Shown here one piece after another: positions 58,669-64,000 of a stretch of DNA of 64,000 nucleotides. The DNA lies in contig OZ024802.1 of the NCBI GenBank assembly GCA_964017045.1, positions 25,546,293 to 25,610,292 of the forward strand, in the 5' to 3' direction. Each line of letters starts with the position of its first letter. Position 1 is the first letter of the stretch. Under the pieces are notes generated by a model. That model had not been told where the DNA came from. It worked only from the letters and a program-made list of their open reading frames with translations, and made no database searches. Position numbers and translations under genes: made by a program. The DNA comes from Omphiscola glabra. Its lineage: Eukaryota; Mollusca; Gastropoda; Lymnaeidae.

Positions 58669-58804
58669 ATCCACATAAATTTACTTAAGAATAGAAGTGC
58701 TGACTTAGTACATATGTTCTAAATTTAAAAAAAAAATTTTTTTGGCATCGTTTAAATAAAAGAATAGCATTGCAACATTTTATTTTTTATCCAACACAGG
58801 AAGC

Positions 58805-61461
58805 ATGTCAGAAGCCCCCAAAGGTCAAGGTTATGAAGAAGTGGCGCTGCACGCAGTACAAATTGAACACGGGTGTCAAAGTTTGCAAAGGTCAGATGGC
58901 GAGGGTTCTTGTTTAGTCACAGGAGGACACGGCTCCTCGGAGTCGTCGGCGCCAGGCGGTGCGGATTCTAATCTCCTGCGTCTGGCAGTCGAGGGCATAG
59001 ATCGGGGGAAGAGAGGGAGGGAGATCTGCCCAGGGCATCTGGACGCTCCGGCCATCATTATCCACAGTGCCATATCCACGCCTGGCGACGACGAACGGTG
59101 CTCCTTCAGTGAACTGCCATCTCAGGACGATGACGTTACAAACTACGGTTCCCGAAACCAGGAAAAAGTTCTCGCACAAACAGAATTCGTGCAGGACCCA
59201 AGCGTTGGGATTGCCAACCAAAACCAAGAGACCGACAGGTTTGATTCTCAGATAAGGACTGTTGCCGACACGGACGATGCCAGCGTCGCTTTCACCAGTA
59301 AAAACGTTGGCCGTTATGAGAATTCTGCCTCAATTGTTAACAATGTTGGTGAGCTTAGAAGACCTTCTCCCGAATGTAAACCCGGTGTTAACGTAGGTAC
59401 CGCATTGGTTGGTGGATCCAAGGAGGTTTCTTTCAGAGCTCAAACTGCTAAAATTCCCAGGATTTCAAAAGACACTTCTTCGCCATACAATTTCCAAAGC
59501 AACGACATTAGCGATAAGAAAACCTCGTGTAGAAACGTTATGAAAAACGAAGGCAAGTCGAACAGTTTGGATGACCAGTGGTCCGAATCGTCTTCGACTG
59601 ATCGGCTGCTCGGTGACGCGAAATCGCGATCGCAGGACACCGGCAATCACGGGAACACATCCCGTAAGGCATCGCGCCCGACACCTTCCGCGAACGCACA
59701 ACCCTTTGACCGCGTCATGCCCTCCTGCAGTCTTATGCCGTCGACAAGCAAGATGTCCAAATCGTACAATGATCTATCTGGGCGGCACAGGGGCGCGAAC
59801 GACGCTGCAGACGACATCTCCTTTCTTCAAGACCTTCGCTCTTCGGGGAAGGACAGGGCCATGCTGGAAGTGTGCGGCGGTGCCTACAAGCAGCACAACA
59901 AATCAGGCAGCAACCTCAACAAAATAGGAGACCACGCCCATTCCAGCAAAAAGCACCTCCTGCCGGAAACGAGGACGTTTCACGGGAGTCACAACATGCG
60001 CAGCGTGAGCGCCGACGACGTGCGCATGCGCAGCGGCACCGACGAGTACGTCTGGAAGGACGGGAAGGTTCAGCTGAAGAACGGCGTGGTCAGCCATGGC
60101 GAGAGTGTACGCTACGTCTGGAAGGACGGACACGTCGAAAAGATAACGACCGATGCTAATAATGTGAGTGCGCATGCGTTGGTTTATTTCCTCGCGTCCG
60201 TTGAACACTGTTTCATATTCACAACAAATGATTTCATTGTTTTCAATAAAAGTTGCCTTTCGGGGATAACTTTTTTTTTTGTTCTAACTTAGACGAAGCC
60301 TATAGTTTTCAATGCATAGAAATTCAAATGTTTAAAAAAAATGGTTGTAATTTGAACGGGAGAGAAACACATTTTAACCGAAATTAGACATGACGAAATT
60401 TAGAGTTTGAATATGTGCGCATCGAATTCCCTAATGGGTAGTTGTAAAAAATAATATGTAGTTTATATTGTTGATTTGTGATGGCAACGGGCGATTTCTT
60501 CGTCCTTATTCTTTTGTTTGTAAGTTTGTTTGTTTGTTTTTGGGTTGCTTTTTTTGTAGTAACCCTTTCAACTCTAAGTGGAGCATCAGGCTGTTAAAAT
60601 CTATCTAAATCTCCCTGTCTCCTGACATCTTCTCTAACTCTTTCCAACCCTCCCTGTGTCCTGATATCTTCTCTAACAATTTCTAACTCTCCCTGTCTCC
60701 TGACATCTTCTTTAACCTTTTCGCTACCGATGACGTCGACACGACGTCACGATCACCCGCTTTCAATGACCAAGGACGTCATATAGTCGTCATAACAAAA
60801 AGGCAAAGAACTTTTCTGAAATACCAAGGACGTCACGTCGACGTCATATTTCAATGCTATATATTTCTTTATTCGTTTATCTATAGAGAAGTTAAAAAGC
60901 GAATTCGATAGAGAATGAAAATACCGGAACTTTTTTTATGTATATATTTTTTTTATTATTTTAAAAAAAAACACACAAAAAAACTATTATTGCTAAGTCA
61001 GCAAAAATCGATGTCAAAACCCAATTTTACCAATTTCTTTTATATCCTTGACGACATTGGGTCTTCTCCGTCCTCGTGATCATTGATTGTTCCATACCAT
61101 AGATTGTTCCATACCATAGATTGTTACATACCAAAGATTGTTCCATACCACACATTGTTCCATATCATGGCTGGGTGCATACCAGCGCTTGTCTTGTCAT
61201 ACTTGTTATCGGTTTTTATCTTTAAGCATAACTATAATAGTGTTTGCTTGTAAGTCCCAATAGCACTTTTAACCTCTCAGCACTCACCCTCACATTTTTC
61301 TTTTTTTCCCCCCATCTTCTTCCCAGGAAGAAACTCAGATTGAGATCCTCGAGACGTCTGATGACAAAGCCTGCAACAAGATCAACCCGGTGTTCATCTG
61401 CGTCGTCCTCATCGCCTTCATCGCTGTCGCCATCATCCTGCCCATCTACTTCACCAGCTGA
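58805..61461 (+). CDS. Two-exon gene for a tail-anchored membrane protein of unknown function
   Basis: The coding sequence is join(58,805..60,163, 61,327..61,461), 497 codons plus TGA. Exon 1 starts after a good acceptor (AG at 58,798-58,799) and gaagcATG, with A at -3. It ends AAT|GTGAGT, a strong donor. The next exon follows a long pyrimidine tract and CAG at 61,324-61,326. Both coding parts are multiples of three (1,359 and 135 bp), so the junction is phase 0. Residues 1-410 are polar, serine-rich and probably disordered. YVWKDG occurs at about 415-420 and again at 437-442. Exon 2 gives an acidic stretch, then a hydrophobic segment at about 474-495 (starting PVFICVVLIAF) ending two residues before the stop, a tail-anchor layout. 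I do not recognise the family. Without splicing the frame would end at 60,292; the splice signals make that less likely. A 5' non-coding exon lies upstream, location unknown. Confidence 0.75.
60164..61326 (+). other. Intron of the tail-anchored protein gene
   Basis: GT-AG intron of 1,163 bp. It holds a degenerate ~47-bp repeat (60,610-60,715), a GACGTC-rich block (60,725-60,850) and about five copies of a 17-bp repeat, accatagattgttccat (61,089-61,175). The pyrimidine-rich run before 61,326 is the acceptor tract. Confidence 0.7.
60712..60860. mobile_element. Possible piggyBac-like end with clustered GACGTC palindromes
   Basis: TTAA at 60,712-60,715 is followed by ccttttcgctaccgatgacg. This is a TTAA-CCYTTT start of the kind seen at piggyBac-like ends, and then come several GACGTC palindromes. 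No matching right end was found, so this is a remnant at best. Confidence 0.3.
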
Positions 61462-62406
61462 GAACCACTAAATCCTGTCTAACAATTACTGAAATCCAAC
61501 ACACACACACACACACAAAACAACAACTGCTGTTTGTAATTTCCACCTCAAACATAACATTTGGTGGCGCCCCGGCCCCTGGACAAAGTGGACACCACCC
61601 ACTGAATTTCGATGGACTTTTTTTAGCCTTTGAAGATTCTTACATCGTAATTAGATTTTGTTACAGCAATTTTTTTTAAATATAAAAATAATTTTGCCTG
61701 TTTGATATATATATATATATAATATATAATATATATATTATATATATATATATATATAATTATTTGTTATAAAACATTTGAAGACATTTGATGAACTAGA
61801 CAAGATAAATGCTTTAGTTTGACAGGTCATCTTCGGATGTTCCAACTACTATGCTCTAGTAACAGTTTTAAGCCTGTTCCGTATTCAAGCAATGATATCC
61901 AAGCATTCTCTTTTCTTTTTAAAGTGTTAACGACATTCATTGATGATGTTTTGACAATGTGATGAACCTTTCTGTTTTAAACAACCATTTTAGTTGCCCG
62001 GCGCCCCGGAATATGGAAGTAAGTTTTGATGCTATCGAAAAAGACCCCCCCCCCCCCAAAAAAAAAATATAATAATAGAACAATCTGTGCGCACCGGTGC
62101 CATTTACCACCACCGCGGACAGCAACACCATTCCTTACAGTGTACAATCTCTGATTGCGGTTACGCTATGTGATTGTGGATTGTTAAACGTTATAAAACC
62201 GGGCCCATAGAGGTACCAGCTCAGAATAGAGTTAGAACCGGGCCACCCCTTTGACCCAACCCCCCACACTGCTTCTGTCTATAAAAGGGTTGCACCGCGA
62301 TAAAGCTTATTAAGTAGAGATTAGTTAGACACAAAACAAGTTTTGTAAATTAATTTTTTTTTAATATGTTAAAGCTTTATTTGTGATCAGACAAAATATA
62401 ATGTCA
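61462..62406. other. 3' flank of the gene
   Basis: Presumed 3' UTR and downstream DNA. It has (AC)n at 61,498-61,518, a TA tract at 61,708-61,760 and C/A runs at 62,045-62,068. No clear AATAAA was found close to the stop, so the poly(A) site is unknown. Confidence 0.5.
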
Positions 62407-62434
62407 GACGTTTCGGCAAATGCCTTCGCTTGGA
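62407..62434 (-). ncRNA. Hammerhead-like remnant, candidate D
   Basis: The minus strand carries gcgaaggcatttgccgaaac and then gtc: GGC/GCC stem and GAAAC, with a degenerate first core. It sits just left of the CAGTGCCGG MITE. Confidence 0.25.
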
Positions 62435-62498
62435 CATTTTAGGCATAGGTAGAATATATATAATATTATATTATGTAAATTTAATTTAAAATGATATT

Positions 62499-63483
62499 CA
62501 GTGCCGGCTCGAGGTACCGGCAACACTGCCAGTTGTACGGGGCGCCACATGCTTGGGGGCGCTATCAACGATCTTCCAACATAGGAACAATCATTGCGTG
62601 TGGGTGCCATGGAAGAAAAATAGAAGGTGCAATAAAAAGATTAATTGCTGATCTAAAGGCTAGCAAACAAAATGTCATCAGTAGGCGACGTGTTCATACT
62701 GCCAACGGTAAGCTAATTGTTCATGCTTCCCACGGTAGACTAATTGTTCATACTGTCCCCGGTAGGTTAATTGTTCATACTGCCCACGGTAGGTTAATTG
62801 TTCATACTGCCCACGGTAGGCTAATTGTTCATACTGCCCACGGTAGGTTAATTGTTCATACTGCCCACGGTAGGTTAATTGTTCATACTGCCCACGGTAG
62901 GCTAATTGTTCATACTGCCCACGGTAGGTTAATTGTTCATACTGCCCACGGTAGGCTAATTGTTCATACTGTCCACGGTAGGCTAATTGTTCATACTGCC
63001 CACGGTAGGTTAATTGTTCATACTGCCCACGGTAGGCTAATTGTTCATACTGTCCAAGGTAGGCAAATTGTTCATACTGCCCACGGTAGGTTAATTGTTC
63101 ATACTGCCCACGGTAGGCTAATTGTTCATACTGTCCAAGGTAGGCAAATTGTTCATACTGCCCACGGTAGGCTCATTGTTCATACTGCCCACGGTAGGCT
63201 ACTTGTTCATACAGCCCACGGTAGGCTAATTGTTCATACAGCCCACTGTAGGCGTATTGTTCATACAGCCCACTGTATGCCAATTGTTCATACTTTCCAA
63301 TTACAAGTTAAGAAAAACAAGTTTATTGTTCATTGTTTGTTGTTAAAAAAAACAACCTAATTGTAATAATCTGATTACCTAATCCCCAGTTATTTCCTTG
63401 TACACATGTTTATGATTATACTTAAAAGGGGCGCCAAAGTTAAGCCTTGCCCGGCGACGCCATCAAGCGTAGGGCCGGACCTG
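62499..63483. mobile_element. CAGTGCCGG MITE carrying a large 27-bp minisatellite
   Basis: Left end cagtgccggctcgaggtacc, right end gtagggccggacctg. Arms outside the array align with the reverse complement of 40,407-40,933. About 22 units of 27 bp occupy 62,699-63,290, making up 60% of the element. Because 27 is a multiple of three an 870-bp frame stays open, but nothing suggests it is translated. The flanking duplication is weak. Confidence 0.8.
62699..63290. repeat. 27-bp minisatellite inside a MITE, ~22 copies
   Basis: Unit with ggtaggctaattgttcatac and tgcccac. A two-unit sub-block with tccaaggtaggcaaattg recurs, showing local duplication. Confidence 0.97.
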
Positions 63484-63694
63484 ATTGATTTTACCGTTTC
63501 CTTATTATAGTGATGAAAGAATTTACAGAGAAACGTTTAAAATTCGACTTTGTCTAATCACAATTAAAGGTTTAATACATATCGTTTTATCTACATAAAT
63601 TCTGTCTCATCAATCTATTTCTGTCTAGCAGCAGTAGACCAATTATTACTAATTGCCAGGTGATTTCAAAGTTGAAATTTGTTTGTCCGTCTGG

Positions 63695-63880
63695 CAGAGG
63701 TTCTCACGATGTATCCCAGAAGCTTACCGACTTTCATTTTTAAAAAAAATTTTTGGGGTCGTTTTTGGAGCTAATTTTTAAAACTTAAATTATGCTCTAT
63801 ATGTGAATGACGTAAATCGATTTACAAACGTACGTGGTAGATTTTTTTTTTTAAAAGAGACAACAACTTGAGGACCCCTG
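63695..63880. mobile_element. Probable hAT MITE with CAGRGGTTCTCA ends
   Basis: cagaggttctcacgatg at the left, caacttgaggacccctg at the right, roughly inverted. The 8-bp flanks do not match well, so limits are tentative. Confidence 0.5.
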
Positions 63881-64000
63881 GTGTGTCGGTTGGATGTGTG
63901 AGATAGAATGGGCTTAGTGGCAAGACCATGCTAAGTTTATTTAACATGTGATTTGTGGCTGCACACATTCCTAACACGGCTGAGCTATACGTTGGCCATC

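Noticed and set aside
58805..60292. Unspliced 495-codon protein ending in the intron
   Set aside because: A consensus donor at 60,163/60,164 and a phase-matched downstream exon with a membrane anchor are better supported. Intron retention cannot be fully excluded.
62491..63360. 289-codon open frame with a repeated HTAHGRLIV peptide
   Set aside because: It is the translation of a 27-bp minisatellite inside a MITE. The multiple-of-three period keeps it open and nothing else supports coding.

Overview
The window is eukaryotic, AT-moderate, repeat-saturated genomic DNA from an animal. A lophotrochozoan, most likely a gastropod mollusc, is my inference. The reasons are an intron-bearing gene with metazoan-type splice sites, SPIN-like hAT elements (a family I recall from tetrapods and a pond snail), an RTE-like LINE, a PIF/Harbinger element and extreme minisatellite content. 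No rRNA, tRNA, CRISPR array or bacterial operon was seen.

Only one host gene is convincingly supported. It lies at the right end on the + strand (58,805-61,461) and has two coding exons joined in phase 0. It encodes a 497-residue serine-rich protein of unknown function with a single C-terminal membrane segment. The first coding exon is preceded by a splice acceptor, so a 5' non-coding exon must lie upstream. Some or all of the 58 kb to the left could therefore be an intron or intergenic; the sequence cannot say which.

The other ~58 kb is built from three materials. (1) About 45 minisatellite or low-complexity arrays, with periods from 12 to 58 bp and unrelated consensus units. They account for most of the long open reading frames. 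(2) Short DNA transposons with recognisable target duplications: eleven SPIN-like Buster-type hAT elements; seven or eight CAGTGGCGTAG-type hAT MITEs; a CAGAGGCGTAAC pair; a CAGGGCCGG group that includes an element carrying a hAT transposase remnant; a 2.1 kb PIF/Harbinger; two Mutator-like foldbacks; and a candidate Helitron end. (3) Truncated non-LTR retrotransposons: an RTE-like copy at 34.1-35.4 kb flanked by a 12-bp duplication, three 3'-end fragments and one other LINE fragment.

The layers interact. Several transposons sit inside minisatellites, for example 33.8-35.4 kb, 26.9-27.3 kb and 32.9-33.2 kb. One MITE family carries minisatellites inside itself, expanded at two different internal sites in different copies (33.2, 40.4 and 62.5 kb). 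That reciprocal expansion, the dispersed hammerhead-like motifs and the invertible-looking module in a dispersed repeat are the least expected observations.
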